Shown in pieces: positions 1-9,983 of a stretch of 36,614 nucleotides of DNA. The position numbers and the translations under genes are program-made. Source of the stretch: Megasphaera massiliensis (lineage in GTDB: Bacteria > Bacillota > Negativicutes > Veillonellales > Megasphaeraceae); contig NZ_HF954534.1 in NCBI RefSeq assembly GCF_000455225.1, positions 106,329-142,942 of the forward strand, in the 5' to 3' direction. Each line of letters opens with the position of its first letter. Position 1 is the stretch's first letter. The notes beneath the pieces are model-generated. The model ran no database searches. It saw only the letters and a list, made by a program, of their open reading frames with translations, and had not been told where the DNA came from.

Positions 1-655
1 TATAAGCCTGTTCGGCCACGGCCTTATCGTTCTGAGCCTGATAGAGAATGGCCTGCTGTTCCTTGCGGCGGCTTTCGATTTCATCGCGCTTGGCCGCTGC
101 CTGGTCGCGGAGCTGGGCCTGGCGGGCACGCTGGGTTTCCAGTTCCTGTTTGGCCGTTTCGATGGCCGCCCGTTCTTTACGAATATCCGAAATCAAGGTG
201 ATATCGGCGTCGATGATGCGGCGCAGTAATTCCAGGCGGTTCGAGAAATCGCTGAAATCCTTGGCCCCGAGGACGACGTCGAGATAGCTCAATTGGCCGT
301 GCATATAGATGTCGCGGACGCGCTTGGTAAAGACGCCTTCCCGGACCTTGAGCCGGGCCCTTGTCTTTTCCAGTTCAGCCTGGGTGGCGGCAATTTTTTC
401 TTCCGTCGCCTTCAATTCATTGGCTACGGCCTGGTAGTCGCGCTGAGCTGCTTCGAGCTGCTGCTGGATGGCGTAAAGCTTGTCATTGACACTGCCGATG
501 ACAGCTTCGGCCTGGGCCTTCTTCTCGCTTTCCTGCGCCATCCGGTTCTGGACGTCCGACAGCTGATTCTGCAAGTCTTCATCTTCGGCCAGGACGGCGA
601 AGTTAGGCGTCAATAAGGCGGCAACGACAACCGGGATAACGTATTTTTTAAACAT
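1..655 (-). CDS. EnvC-like murein hydrolase activator, N-terminal part (cut by window edge)
   Basis: The minus-strand reading frame opens with ATG at 653-655 and runs off the left edge, giving about 218 residues. It starts with a signal peptide (MFKKYVIPVVVAALL, cleavage probably after AVLA), then a long charged heptad-rich coiled coil with many Gln, Glu, Lys and Arg. Within it, the stretch RVRDIYMHGQLSYLDVVLGA is typical of EnvC/PcsB-type proteins. The family usually ends in an M23 (LytM) peptidase-like domain, which would lie outside the window. It starts one base after the ftsX stop and has an AAGGTG ribosome site inside ftsX. In this family the coiled coil binds the FtsX extracellular loop, and the C-terminal domain cuts septal peptidoglycan or activates amidases. 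The neighbourhood fits this well; the exact enzyme class cannot be told without the C-terminus. Confidence 0.85.
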   Translation of the reverse strand, partial: MFKKYVIPVVVAALLTPNFAVLAEDEDLQNQLSDVQNRMAQESEKKAQAEAVIGSVNDKLYAIQQQLEAAQRDYQAVANELKATEEKIAATQAELEKTRARLKVREGVFTKRVRDIYMHGQLSYLDVVLGAKDFSDFSNRLELLRRIIDADITLISDIRKERAAIETAKQELETQRARQAQLRDQAAAKRDEIESRRKEQQAILYQAQNDKAVAEQAY

Positions 656-656
656 A

Positions 657-1544
657 TTACACCTTCATATAACGTTTCAGAGAAATGGTACTGCCAATGG
701 CCCCGATGACCATGCTGATGATCAAGAGGACGCCTGCCGTGCGGTACATAAAGGGAAAGACGCTGACCATCGGCAAGAAGGCCAGGGACTCATGGATCGA
801 CGCGACGGCAAAGTCGTAGAACTGATAAAGGGCGATGTCGGCAATGACGCCGCCGATAAAGCCCAGGAACAGGCCTTCTAAGAGGAAGGGCCAGCGGATG
901 AACCAGTTCGTCGCCCCGACGTATTTCATGATGGCGATTTCTTTACGCCGGGCAAAGACGGTCAGGCGAATCGTATTGGAAATGATGAACAACATGGCCA
1001 GGGTCAAGAAGACGATGAGGGCAATGCCGCCCCAACGGATGATGGTCGTGATCTTAAAGAGCTGTTCAATGATTTCCTGACCATAATGCGTCCCTTCGAC
1101 TTCCGGGTAATCGGCGACGATGTCCGCCGTCCGCCGGACGGCTTCCGGCTGAGTAAAGGTCACTTCATAGGAACTCGGAAGGGGATTCTTCCCTTCTAAG
1201 GCATCGAGGATACCCGGTTGGTCCTTCATGCGTTCCTTTAAGATATCCATGGCCTGATTCTTATCGGTAAAGGTGACCGACTTGACGTCGGGCAGGGCCT
1301 GCAGGCGGCGGGCGACGCTGTCGATGTCAGCCTGGGTGGCACCGTCTTTCAAGTAGACCGTGATTTCAACCTGGCTTTCGAGATTTTCAGCAAAATAGTC
1401 GAGATTGGCCACGAGGGTCATGAAGATGCCCAAGATGAACAGGGATATGGCGACCGTTGCAATAGAGGCCACCGACATGAAGCGGTTGCGCCAAAAAGAT
1501 TGGAAGGCAGCGACGGTGTAGTAGTGCATGGTTCTAATTTTCAT
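657..1544 (-). CDS. ftsX: Cell division protein FtsX
   Basis: A 295-residue membrane protein, partner of the ATPase FtsE. It has an N-terminal TM segment (about residues 20-45), a large extracytoplasmic domain carrying the typical [15 protein letters not shown] strand, and three more TM segments in the C-terminal half, with the FtsX motif [22 protein letters not shown] between TM2 and TM3. This is the usual FtsX layout and length. I chose the ATG at 1544 (MKIRTMHYY) over the upstream codon at 1589 because AGGAGG sits 9 bases before it. The gene overlaps the ftsE stop by 11 bases, so the two are translationally coupled. FtsEX passes cytoplasmic ATP hydrolysis to a periplasmic hydrolase, here probably the EnvC-like protein encoded directly downstream. 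Confidence 0.95.
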   Translation of the reverse strand: MKIRTMHYYTVAAFQSFWRNRFMSVASIATVAISLFILGIFMTLVANLDYFAENLESQVEITVYLKDGATQADIDSVARRLQALPDVKSVTFTDKNQAMDILKERMKDQPGILDALEGKNPLPSSYEVTFTQPEAVRRTADIVADYPEVEGTHYGQEIIEQLFKITTIIRWGGIALIVFLTLAMLFIISNTIRLTVFARRKEIAIMKYVGATNWFIRWPFLLEGLFLGFIGGVIADIALYQFYDFAVASIHESLAFLPMVSVFPFMYRTAGVLLIISMVIGAIGSTISLKRYMKV

Positions 1545-2220
1545 CGTCGTATCCTCCTCGCTGTTCGTCACGGACGACCTTGCCGTCATCCAATTCGATG
1601 ACGCGTTTATTCATCATGTCGACTAAGGTCTTGTCATGGGTTACCATGAGGACCGTCGTTCCCATGTGGTTGATTTTCTTAAAGACTTCCATAATATCCT
1701 CGGACGTATCGGGATCGAGGTTCCCTGTCGGTTCGTCGGCAATGAGCAGGAGCGGCCGATTGACGATGGCTCTGGCAATGGCTACGCGCTGCTGTTCCCC
1801 GCCGCTGAGGTTTTTCGGCAGGGCGTCGGCTTTGCCGATGAGGCCGACCAGATCGAGGACTTCGCGGACCCGGCGGCGAATGACGCGGCGCGGTGCTTCG
1901 ATGACTTCCATGGCAAAGGCCACATTTTCCTGAGCCGTCTTATTCGGCAGGAGGCGGAAGTCCTGGAAGACGATGCCCATTTTACGGCGCAGGTAGGGCA
2001 CGCTCTTCTTGGCCAGGCGGTTGACTTCGATATCGTTCACGAAGACAGACCCTTTCGTCGGCAGTTCTTCATGAGACAAGAGGCGGATCAGCGTCGACTT
2101 GCCGGCACCGCTGGCGCCGACGACGAAGACGAATTCGCCCTTACCGATCTGAAGGGATACCTGGTCGAGGGCAACGGAACCATTGTCGTAGACCTTGGAT
2201 ACATTTTTAAATTCAATCAT
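1534..2220 (-). CDS. ftsE: Cell division ATP-binding protein FtsE
   Basis: A 228-residue ABC ATPase. Walker A is GASGAGKST at residues 35-43, the signature LSGGEQQR lies near residue 140, Walker B LLIADEP follows, and the H-loop is in MVTHD near residue 195. [12 protein letters not shown], after Walker A, is the FtsE-type Q-loop region and separates it from lipoprotein-export ATPases. FtsE dimerises on the inner face of the membrane and drives FtsX. Its ATG overlaps the csaB stop as ATGA, and its stop overlaps the ftsX start, so csaB, ftsE and ftsX are read as a coupled unit. Length and motifs are normal. Confidence 0.97.
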   Translation of the reverse strand: MIEFKNVSKVYDNGSVALDQVSLQIGKGEFVFVVGASGAGKSTLIRLLSHEELPTKGSVFVNDIEVNRLAKKSVPYLRRKMGIVFQDFRLLPNKTAQENVAFAMEVIEAPRRVIRRRVREVLDLVGLIGKADALPKNLSGGEQQRVAIARAIVNRPLLLIADEPTGNLDPDTSEDIMEVFKKINHMGTTVLMVTHDKTLVDMMNKRVIELDDGKVVRDEQRGGYDDEN

Positions 2221-3350
2221 AGAGACCTCCGATGCTGTTCGAGTCGTTTGCGGACGCCGTCCCGCCCTTCTAAAATGCGCAGGGCCAAGTAGGCATTTCG
2301 CAGGGACTGGCGGCGCAGATGGTTGAGGCGGGCCTTGATGGCAGGTGCCAGTCCCCCTTGGGCCAGTTGCTGACTGACGCGGGAGGCTAAGGCTTCTGCC
2401 GTCACCGATTCCGTCGTCCCGCAGACCCGATCGCCGATGAGATGGATGAAGCTGTCGATTTTCGGATCATAGGAAATGGCCGTCGCCGGCGTTTCCATAA
2501 GAGCCGAAAAGATGAGGGCGTGGAGCCGGTTGGCGATGACCGCATCCATGCAGCCCATGAGGGACATGAATTCTACCGTCGAATAGCGGTCGTCGAGGAC
2601 GATGGCCGCCTTTTTCATACGGTCGGCAATATCGCGGCCGGCGTCGACGTCTTCCGGATGCTGCATGGGAATGAAGATGATGTCCACGTCTTCTTGCTGC
2701 TGCAAACGGTCGGCTGCCTCGGCAATGGCGTCCTTATAGGCCTGATGGCCCTGCCAGTTGCGAACGGCAATACCGACTTTCCGTCGGCTTCCCGTAACTC
2801 CGTGCCGTTCCAAAATCTGACGGCCGATAGCCTTATCGACGGGATGCATGGACAAGACGGCGTCGGCCGTCACATGGATAGGCGGACGGGTTACGCCCAT
2901 GTCAGAAAGTTCCGCCTTCGATTCCCGGTCGCGGACGCCGATGACGGCGACCTGCTGCAGGACCTTCTGCACAGCCTTCCGGGCCTTGATGCCGCGGACG
3001 GGACCGATGCCCTGGGCATAGAGCATGACCGGCTTTTTAAAGAACAAGGCGATTTTCATGATCCACAGGTAGTAGTGGAGGCTACGGGCGCTGGTCACGT
3101 CTTGGAGCAGGCTGCCGCCGCCGCTTATAAGAATATCACAGCGGCGAATGGCCGCTGCGATAGCAAAGAAATTCAGGCGATGAACAGCCTGTACCTTATG
3201 ATTTTCCCGAGTCATTCGGCAGTTTCCGGTAATGACCGTAATATCCACGTCGGGAATGATGTCTTTTAACGAGCCGACGATAGCCGCCAACATGGCCTCG
3301 TCGCCGGCATTGGCAAAGCCGTAATAGCCGGAAATAACGACCCTAGTCAC
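2217..3350 (-). CDS. csaB: Polysaccharide pyruvyl transferase CsaB
   Basis: A protein of about 377 residues of the polysaccharide pyruvyl transferase family. It opens with VVISGYYGFANAGDEAML, the N-terminal motif of CsaB, and carries ISGGGSLLQD, LYAQGIGP and, in the C-terminal half, NRLHALIFSALMETPATAISYDPK, all typical of the family. CsaB adds a ketal-linked pyruvate to a cell-wall polysaccharide; in Gram-positive bacteria this modification is what SLH domains bind. I chose the GTG at 3350: it overlaps the stop of the preceding gene (GTGACTAG) and has AGGTGG upstream. The open frame extends 17 codons further, but those overlap the upstream gene and lie before the conserved N-terminus. The gene is coupled to ftsE by ATGA. 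An SLH-domain porin is encoded at 17750-19111. Confidence 0.92.
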   Translation of the reverse strand: MTRVVISGYYGFANAGDEAMLAAIVGSLKDIIPDVDITVITGNCRMTRENHKVQAVHRLNFFAIAAAIRRCDILISGGGSLLQDVTSARSLHYYLWIMKIALFFKKPVMLYAQGIGPVRGIKARKAVQKVLQQVAVIGVRDRESKAELSDMGVTRPPIHVTADAVLSMHPVDKAIGRQILERHGVTGSRRKVGIAVRNWQGHQAYKDAIAEAADRLQQQEDVDIIFIPMQHPEDVDAGRDIADRMKKAAIVLDDRYSTVEFMSLMGCMDAVIANRLHALIFSALMETPATAISYDPKIDSFIHLIGDRVCGTTESVTAEALASRVSQQLAQGGLAPAIKARLNHLRRQSLRNAYLALRILEGRDGVRKRLEQHRRSL

Positions 3351-5400
3351 GGTTTTCCACCTGCTTTCCCAGCCACGTCGTGACGTAACGGACGATGGCA
3401 ATGGCGATGATCAGGGCGATGCCGACGACCATCCCCGTTACCCAGCCGTTGATGCCGCGGATAAAGGACATGAGGAAAGGCGTCCGGATATGGGCAAAGG
3501 TTTCCACCATGGAGCCGACACCGATCGTGGCGGCGATGACCAGGAAGAAGTGCAGCAGCTGCGGCCATTTACGGTACAAGGCAGCTACCATGAGATAAAA
3601 GCTCGGATGGCCGACGAGAAATTCCTTTTCCCGGGGACGAGCGTACATGACATTTTCTAAGAAGCGGCGCATAGCGACTTCGATTCCCGGTACGGGAACG
3701 CCCGACGTATGGCCGCTGCGGCCGACAAAGATGATGCCGACCACGGCGATGACGCCGAGGATCAGGATGGTCCCCATCTTAATGGGGATGTTGAGGAAAT
3801 CCTTGGCAAAGACCTTAAGATCTGCCGGCGACGCAATGGTCTGCCCCATGAGGGGGAACCGGCGCAGGTAGCCGATAGCCACCAGAAGGAGCGGCAGGAT
3901 GAAGGTCAGCTTGACGCCGCGGTAGAAATCAAATTCCATGAAGAAGCGGATGTTGCCCAGCATAGAGGCGATATAGAGACCGCCGATCATGGAGACGGCT
4001 ACGGCAAAGAAAAGGCCCAGCGTGCCGTCACGGATGACCCGGCCGTAGCCGAGTTTCTTCGTAAGCTTCTTCTGTTTCCAGTAATCGAGGGACAAGAGAA
4101 TGGCCGCTGTCGGCGCTGCGGCAGCACAGCCGATGGCCCAGGTCTGGAGGAACAAGGCTCCTTTGGCGACGACGGCACCGATGACGGCGACGACGATACC
4201 GAGGGCCATGAGAATATAATTCTGCCGGTCCTTCAACGGAATGAGCAGGTTGAGGACGAAGACGAATCCGCAGGCCGCTGCCGCTGCTACGATGGCTAAG
4301 AACAGGCGGTTCGGATAGTACGCTTCCATGACCGAAGCCCGGCCGAGGGTATAACCCCGTTCAGTCAGCTTATCCGATACGGTCTTGATATAGGACAAGT
4401 TGGTCTGAGTCAGGTTCATGCCGTGAAGGGGCTTCTTATACAAGGGATAGAGATTGACCCGGACGTTTCGTTCAAGGTCGCTGATGTAAAAGCGCATAGC
4501 CGCTTCTTCCGGCGTAATCTTTTCCAGTTCTTCCTTGGCCATGGCATAGACCCGGGCCGTCCGATAATGGACGAGACCTGACAGATCATACATGCCGTCC
4601 TGCTGGTTGTACTGGAGCTGATCGACGGACTCGATCATATAGAACGGGATGTCGCGGCGGTTCAAATTGTCCGCCGTATAGTCGAGCATATCCTTTCGTT
4701 CGCCGGCAACCGGCGTATAGCCCAACACTTCTTTTCCAACGAACATGATGCCCGATACGTCCTGGATCTTGTCAGCCCGGGCAAAGAAATGGTCGACGTC
4801 GGCCTTCGTCGGGTTGCTGTAATTCGTCGGCCGCAGGATGACGTAGAAGCCGTGGTCGCTGATGATCTTAGCATCGGCGCTCAGGATGCCCAAGTTGACG
4901 TCGCCGAGACCGGGCATGACGCCCTTGATGCCGGCAATGCGGTAGGCACCGTTGGACATGACTTTGACCTTATCGCTGCCAAGACGCGTGCTGAGGTCGG
5001 ACACGACTTCATCGAAGTAGAGGTCCTGTTCGCCCTGAGGCTTTCCGATGAGATAGTAGTCATAGGACTTATCGGTAATGCCGAACTGGGGATAATAGAG
5101 ATCGGCCCCCAATTTCGTAACCAGCGACAGTTCCCCGCGCTGGGTCAGCTTGTTGAGCGTCGTATCATAAATGGTAAAACTCGTAACGCCGGCATCGCGG
5201 GCCATTTGAAGGGCCGTATCCAAATCGTAGCCGTCGTTGCGGGCCATCAAGACGACGGCATCGAAGTCCATCGCCTGTTCAATTGTCGTCGACTGTTTTT
5301 CTACGGCATTGCGCTGTATGCACAGGCCGATCGCCGTGATGAGACCGATGAACACGATCAGCATCATCATCCGCATACTGCGTTTATTTATGTTTGTCAT
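3343..5400 (-). CDS. DUF5693-family polytopic membrane protein
   Basis: About 685 residues. One TM anchor lies near residues 10-30, followed by an extracytoplasmic domain of about 330 residues rich in alternating strands and helices (for example RDAGVTSFTIYDTTLNKL, GIMFVGKEVLGYTP), then eight or nine hydrophobic segments from about residue 350 to the C-terminus. The layout and the csaB neighbour match the DUF5693 family. Its reaction is not known to me. The coupling to csaB (stop and start share GTGACTAG) suggests a part in making, flipping or exporting the glycan that CsaB pyruvylates, by analogy with the membrane protein CsaA of Bacillus anthracis; that is inference. The ATG at 5400 is preferred over GTG at 5409 because AAGGTGA lies at normal spacing before it. 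Confidence 0.8.
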   Translation of the reverse strand: MTNINKRSMRMMMLIVFIGLITAIGLCIQRNAVEKQSTTIEQAMDFDAVVLMARNDGYDLDTALQMARDAGVTSFTIYDTTLNKLTQRGELSLVTKLGADLYYPQFGITDKSYDYYLIGKPQGEQDLYFDEVVSDLSTRLGSDKVKVMSNGAYRIAGIKGVMPGLGDVNLGILSADAKIISDHGFYVILRPTNYSNPTKADVDHFFARADKIQDVSGIMFVGKEVLGYTPVAGERKDMLDYTADNLNRRDIPFYMIESVDQLQYNQQDGMYDLSGLVHYRTARVYAMAKEELEKITPEEAAMRFYISDLERNVRVNLYPLYKKPLHGMNLTQTNLSYIKTVSDKLTERGYTLGRASVMEAYYPNRLFLAIVAAAAACGFVFVLNLLIPLKDRQNYILMALGIVVAVIGAVVAKGALFLQTWAIGCAAAAPTAAILLSLDYWKQKKLTKKLGYGRVIRDGTLGLFFAVAVSMIGGLYIASMLGNIRFFMEFDFYRGVKLTFILPLLLVAIGYLRRFPLMGQTIASPADLKVFAKDFLNIPIKMGTILILGVIAVVGIIFVGRSGHTSGVPVPGIEVAMRRFLENVMYARPREKEFLVGHPSFYLMVAALYRKWPQLLHFFLVIAATIGVGSMVETFAHIRTPFLMSFIRGINGWVTGMVVGIALIIAIAIVRYVTTWLGKQVENRD

Positions 5401-5414
5401 TCTCTTCACCTTAT

Positions 5415-6101
5415 CTATGAATTGCTCACCTGGCCGTGAATGGTCAACAGACCGTCGTGGAGGACGACGCGATCAGGCTGGATTCCCAAGGGGAAATCCG
5501 TAAAATCGTAAATCTCTGCGCTGGCCAGCTTCGTCGTGCTGACCTGCATGCCCAGCCCTTCGACGGTGACCGTCTCGGGGATGAACATCAGTTTCGTACC
5601 CTTCATGCCAAAATGGCCGCGGACGTCAGCCCGGGCCGATACCAGGCCGCCGAGCTTCACCTTGCCCTGAACGCGGACCGAATCGCCTTCAAAAGAGACG
5701 CTCGGGTCGGTCAGGCCATCGATTTTCTTGACCAGGTAGTCCTCCAGGTCTTCCCGGCGAATGGACGCCGCCATATCCCCGCTTTCGACGCGGGTCACGC
5801 GCAGTTCCTGATACACCAGGGCCTGCAAAGGCTGGAAGTGGACCCCATAGAGGTTACTGTCAAAATTAGCGAACTTCAAATCGCCGGCCATAAAATTCGT
5901 AGCATGAACGGTAACCGCGTCGATATCGCCGAGAAAAATCTTCGCTCCCGGCGATGCTTGGACGCGGACATCATCGTTTTGCAAATTAAATTTAGCAGAC
6001 AAGGCCTGTGACAGACCGACCTCGGCCAGTTGCGGCGCAAAGGAGTTGGCGCCGACCAAAAAGACCGCAGCCAGGACACAGACAATGATCCATTTCTTCA
6101 T
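5415..6101 (-). CDS. DUF2993 / LmeA-like envelope protein
   Basis: A 228-residue protein with an N-terminal signal anchor (MKKWIIVCVLAAVFLVGANS) and an otherwise soluble, beta-rich body. Repeated patterns such as KIFLGDIDAVTVHATNF, DSVRVQGKVKLGG and PDRVVLHDGLLTIHGQV are typical of DUF2993/LmeA proteins, whose fold resembles lipid-binding tubular domains. It should sit at the outer face of the cytoplasmic membrane. Some family members take part in envelope lipid or glycolipid metabolism; the role here is not established. The start codon follows the prfB stop directly, with AGGAG inside the prfB end, and the next gene begins 14 bases after its stop, so it belongs to the secA-prfB-csaB-ftsEX run. 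Confidence 0.75.
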   Translation of the reverse strand: MKKWIIVCVLAAVFLVGANSFAPQLAEVGLSQALSAKFNLQNDDVRVQASPGAKIFLGDIDAVTVHATNFMAGDLKFANFDSNLYGVHFQPLQALVYQELRVTRVESGDMAASIRREDLEDYLVKKIDGLTDPSVSFEGDSVRVQGKVKLGGLVSARADVRGHFGMKGTKLMFIPETVTVEGLGMQVSTTKLASAEIYDFTDFPLGIQPDRVVLHDGLLTIHGQVSNS

Positions 6102-7227
6102 TTAAAGCTCCTGCTTCGATAACTTCTGTTCCTTCGCCTGTTGTAAGTAGCCTTCGATAAAGATATCGAGGTCACCGTCCATGACGGCTTGGATGTTCCC
6201 CGTTTCGACGTTGGTCCGATGATCCTTGACCAGGTTGTAGGGGTGGAATACGTAGGAACGAATCTGGCTCCCCCATTCGATAGCCTGGTGGACGCCGCCG
6301 ATTTCGGCTTTCAGTTTTTCCTGCTTTTCCTGTTCCAATTCAAAGAGTTTGGCCCGCAGATATTTCAGGCACATTTCCTTATTCTGGAGCTGAGACCGTT
6401 CATTCTGACACTGGACGACGATGCCCGTCGGAATGTGGGTCATGCGGACGGCGGAACTCGTCTTGTTGACGTGCTGACCGCCGGCACCGGAGGCGCGGAA
6501 ATAATCGACGCGGACGTCGTCCATATTGATTTCGACTTCGACATCGTCAGGCAGTTCCGGCATGACATCGACGGCCGTAAAGGACGTATGGCGGCGGGCT
6601 GCAGCGTCAAAAGGAGAAATGCGGACCAGGCGGTGAACGCCTTTTTCCGATTTCAAATAGCCGTAGGCATAGTCGCCTTCGACGCGGAAGGCCGCGCTCT
6701 TGATGCCCGCTTCATCGCCGGGCTGCATGTCGAGGACGGTCAATTTATAACCGTTCCGTTCGGCCCAGCGGGTATACATGCGGATCAGCATCTGCGCCCA
6801 GTCCTGGGCTTCCGTTCCGCCGGCACCGGCGTGGAAGGTAATGAGGGCGTTGCAGTTGTCGTACTCACCGGATAAGAGCAAGAGGACTTCCCGCTTTTCA
6901 ATGTCCCGCAGAAGGTCATTATACTGTTTTTCGATGTCCGCTGCAAAGGAGGCGTCGCCGTCTTCCATGGCCATGTCGAGGTAGTCGATGAGGTCATCGG
7001 CTTTGCGGACCAGCGTTTCGTGGCCTTCGACTTCCGTCTTGAGCAGGGTCGCTTCCTGGGAAATCTGCTTAGCCTTGTCCGGGTCGTTCCAGAATGAGGG
7101 GTCGCTCATCTGGATATCTAAATCCATGATACGTTCTTTTTTCCGAGGTAAGTTAAAGTGAATCCCCGATTTCTTGTATTCTTTGTTTTAAATCTTCCAG
7201 CGGTTTACGCATTTCATCCAATAACAC
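6102..7227 (-). CDS. prfB: Peptide chain release factor 2 (programmed +1 frameshift)
   Basis: RF2 ends translation at UGA and UAA. The main frame (7154 to 6102) carries the SPF anticodon tripeptide (RISPFDAAARRHTSF) and the peptidyl-hydrolysis GGQ in RASGAGGQHVNK. The conserved N-terminus is in another frame: 24 codons from GTG at 7227, ending EIGDSL, then TAA at 7153-7155. Skipping one T joins CTT to AACTTACCTCGG and restores DSLNLPRKKERIMDLDIQMS, which lines up with RF2 proteins in general. The full product is about 374 residues, the family norm. GTG at 7227 has GGTGA six bases before it; an in-frame ATG at 7212 is an alternative. The ATG at 7127 has no ribosome site and would lose the N-terminal helix. 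Frameshifting lets RF2 control its own level, but see the finding on the TAA. Confidence 0.93.
7153..7168 (-). promoter_or_regulatory. prfB programmed +1 frameshift site (CTT TAA C)
   Basis: Read on the minus strand, the site is GGGGAT, then TCA, CTT, TAA, C. GGGGAT can pair with 16S rRNA as an internal Shine-Dalgarno element, CTT is the slippery P-site codon, and TAA is the zero-frame stop. The element matches known RF2 recoding sites except that the stop is TAA where TGA is usual. Confidence 0.85.
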
Positions 7228-7289
7228 AATTAATCACCAACTTTTCAGTTAAATATCGTTTTTTCGTCATATTAATAACGTCTCGTTCT

Positions 7290-9755
7290 TTATTCCCGTC
7301 CCTGTTCTTCATCGCGCTGAATGTCTTCGGCGCTGACGGGCTTGCTTTCTTCGTGGACTTCATGAGCCCCCTGCAGATGGTCTTCGGCCTGGGGAACGGG
7401 CTTGCTGTACGTAACCTGAATGTGGTACAGGAAGGTAATGACCGTCCGTTTGATCGATTCCACCATTTCCGAGAACATTTCGTAGGCTTCGAATTTGTAT
7501 TCGACCAAGGGGTTCTTCTGGCCGTAGGCGCGGAGGTTGATCCCTTCTTTAAGGGCATCCATGGCGTCCAGATGATCCATCCACTTGCTGTCGACGACGC
7601 GGAGCATGACGGCCTTTTCCAATTCCTTCATGGTCTCTTCGCCAAATTCGTTGAACCGTTCGTTATAGAGATCGACAGCGATCTGTTTCAGTTTTTCCTG
7701 AACTTCGATACGGCTCATGTTTTCCAGTTCTTCGACGGTTACGGCGTGCTTCGGTACGAAGTACTGCTGCATCTGGGCCAAGAGGCCGGCAAAATCCCAT
7801 TCTTCGGGATACAGTTTTTCATCGGCATACTTGTCGAGTTCGGCAAGGATAATGTCGTCGACCATGCCCATGATCGTATCCTTTAAGTCGTCGGCAGTCA
7901 GGACCTGGCGGCGCTGGTTGTAGAGGACTTCACGCTGCTGGTTCATGACGTCGTCGTATTCAAGGACGTATTTACGGATTTCAAAGTTGTGGCTTTCGAC
8001 TTTCTTCTGAGCCTTTTCAATGGACCGGGTGATCATGTTGGCCGTAATCGGTTCGTCTTCGTCCATGCCCAGCTTATCCATGAAGCGGGAAATGTTTTCC
8101 GAACCGAAGATGCGCATCAAGTCATCTTCGAGGGACAGGAAGAACTGCGTCGTCCCCGGGTCGCCCTGACGGGCAGCACGACCGCGGAGCTGATTGTCGA
8201 TACGGCGGCTTTCGTGGCGTTCCGTACCGATGATCATCAGGCCGCCCAGGTCAGCAACACCTTCGCCGAGCTTGATGTCCGTGCCGCGGCCGGCCATGTT
8301 GGTCGCAATGGTGACCATGTCGCGCTGGCCGGCGTTCTTGATGATTTCCGCTTCTTTTTCATGGTATTTGGCGTTCAGCACGTTGTGAACGATGTTTTCT
8401 TTATTGAGGAGCTGACTTAAGATTTCCGACTGATTGATCGACGTCGTACCGACCAGGATCGGCTGGCCCGTAGCGTGGCGCTTGATGACTTCCCGCACGA
8501 CGGCACGGTACTTGGCGTTTTTCGTCTTGTAGATGACGTCGGGCAAGTCCTTACGGATGGCCGGTTTATTGGTCGGAATGACGTAGACGTCGAGCTTATA
8601 GATCTTATTGAATTCGTCTTCTTCCGTCTTGGCCGTACCGGTCATGCCGGCCAGCTTGTCGTACATACGGAAGTAGTTCTGGAAGGTAATCGTAGCCAGG
8701 GTCTTGCTTTCGCCCTGGACCTTGACGGCTTCCTTAGCTTCAATGGACTGATGGAGGCCATCGCTGTAACGGCGGCCGAACATGAGACGGCCCGTAAATT
8801 CGTCGACGATGACGATTTCGCCGTTCTTTACGACGTAGTCCTTGTCGCGGTGCATCATGAAGCGAGCCCGCAGGGCCTGGATGACCAAGTGGTTCAAATC
8901 AAGGTGTTCGTTGTCGAACATGTTGCTGATGCCCAGCATCTTTTCGACCTTGGCGACACCGGAATCGGTCGGCGCAATGGTCTTTTGCTTTTCATCCATC
9001 GTGTAGTCTTCTTTGTCGAAGTGCTTGACGATGGCAGCCAGGGTGCTGTACAACTCCGTCGACTTTTCACCGGGGCCGGAAATGATGAGCGGCGTCCGCG
9101 CTTCGTCGATGAGGATCGAGTCCACTTCGTCGACGATACAGTAATTGAGGGGGCGCTGTACCATCTGGTCGGCACTGATGACCATGTTGTCACGCAGGTA
9201 GTCGAAGCCGAATTCGTTGTTCGTCCCGTAGGTGACGTCGGCGTTATAAGCCCGGCGGCGCTGTTCATACGTGAGATCGTGGACGATGAGGCCGACGGAC
9301 AGGCCGAGGAACTTATAGATACGGCCCATGTCTTCACTGTCACGAGTAGCCAGGTAGTCATTGACGGTGACGACGTGAACGCCCTTACCGGTCAAGGCAT
9401 TGAGGTATACCGGAAGGGACGCAACCAAGGTCTTCCCTTCACCGGTACGCATTTCGGCGATATCCCCGCGATGAAGGACGATACCGCCCAGGATTTGGAC
9501 GTCAAAATGACGCATCCCCGTTACCCGACGGGATGCTTCACGAACGACGGCAAAGGCTTCGGGCAGGATATCATCCAGCGTTTCACCGGCAGCCAAACGA
9601 TTTTTGAATTCAAAGGTCTTTTCTTGCAGCGACGAATCGCTCAATCCGGCTAATTTCGGCTCCAGATCATTGATGCGGCGAACGATGGGCCACATCTTCT
9701 TCAGTTCATGCTCTGTATTATTTCCGAGCAGTCTTTGTATGAGTTTATTTAACAC
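7290..9755 (-). CDS. secA: Preprotein translocase ATPase SecA
   Basis: An 821-residue motor ATPase that drives secretory proteins through SecYEG. The DEAD-type ATPase has MRTGEGKTL (Walker A, residues 102-110), a Walker B region [20 protein letters not shown] near residue 205, the arginine-rich motif [24 protein letters not shown] in NBD2, and the helical scaffold [18 protein letters not shown]. The C-terminus is acidic and lacks the Cys-rich zinc motif seen in many SecAs, which is common in Firmicutes. The start is GTG at 9755 with GGAGG ten bases upstream and a consensus promoter at 9811-9838. It heads the run that includes prfB 62 bases downstream. Family motifs leave no doubt. Confidence 0.98.
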   Translation of the reverse strand: MLNKLIQRLLGNNTEHELKKMWPIVRRINDLEPKLAGLSDSSLQEKTFEFKNRLAAGETLDDILPEAFAVVREASRRVTGMRHFDVQILGGIVLHRGDIAEMRTGEGKTLVASLPVYLNALTGKGVHVVTVNDYLATRDSEDMGRIYKFLGLSVGLIVHDLTYEQRRRAYNADVTYGTNNEFGFDYLRDNMVISADQMVQRPLNYCIVDEVDSILIDEARTPLIISGPGEKSTELYSTLAAIVKHFDKEDYTMDEKQKTIAPTDSGVAKVEKMLGISNMFDNEHLDLNHLVIQALRARFMMHRDKDYVVKNGEIVIVDEFTGRLMFGRRYSDGLHQSIEAKEAVKVQGESKTLATITFQNYFRMYDKLAGMTGTAKTEEDEFNKIYKLDVYVIPTNKPAIRKDLPDVIYKTKNAKYRAVVREVIKRHATGQPILVGTTSINQSEILSQLLNKENIVHNVLNAKYHEKEAEIIKNAGQRDMVTIATNMAGRGTDIKLGEGVADLGGLMIIGTERHESRRIDNQLRGRAARQGDPGTTQFFLSLEDDLMRIFGSENISRFMDKLGMDEDEPITANMITRSIEKAQKKVESHNFEIRKYVLEYDDVMNQQREVLYNQRRQVLTADDLKDTIMGMVDDIILAELDKYADEKLYPEEWDFAGLLAQMQQYFVPKHAVTVEELENMSRIEVQEKLKQIAVDLYNERFNEFGEETMKELEKAVMLRVVDSKWMDHLDAMDALKEGINLRAYGQKNPLVEYKFEAYEMFSEMVESIKRTVITFLYHIQVTYSKPVPQAEDHLQGAHEVHEESKPVSAEDIQRDEEQGRE

Positions 9756-9810
9756 CTATCCGAGACCTCCAATTTACAAAATCTGCAATTTACACTGTTA
9801 TATCATATCA

Positions 9811-9838
9811 ATTATACATTATACCGCGGGAGTGTCAA
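9811..9838 (-). promoter_or_regulatory. secA promoter
   Basis: On the minus strand, TTGACA (9833-9838) and TATAAT (9811-9816) are separated by 16 bases, a near-perfect sigma-70/sigma-A promoter. The start of transcription would lie about 45-50 bases before the secA GTG. It probably drives the downstream run as well. Confidence 0.8.
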
Positions 9839-9983
9839 ACTTTGCAATAGATTGGGAGAAATTAGGCAGTTCCGCCATTTTCTGCGTTCCGCCGCCTCTC
9901 CGCCCCCCTTTCAGCTCCCTTGGTTGTCCTATTTTTTATCAATAAGGCAAAAAGGAGACGCCGGCTGCGTTTTGACAGCGCAC

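Noticed and set aside
7127-7127. ATG at 7127 as the prfB start
   Set aside because: It lacks a ribosome site, and the conserved N-terminus is present upstream in the other frame with a frameshift signal.
8475-9653. A 392-codon plus-strand frame opposite secA
   Set aside because: It is the antisense shadow of secA, with no independent start signal or domain. The same holds for other long frames opposite csaB, prfB, the DUF5693 gene and hsdR.
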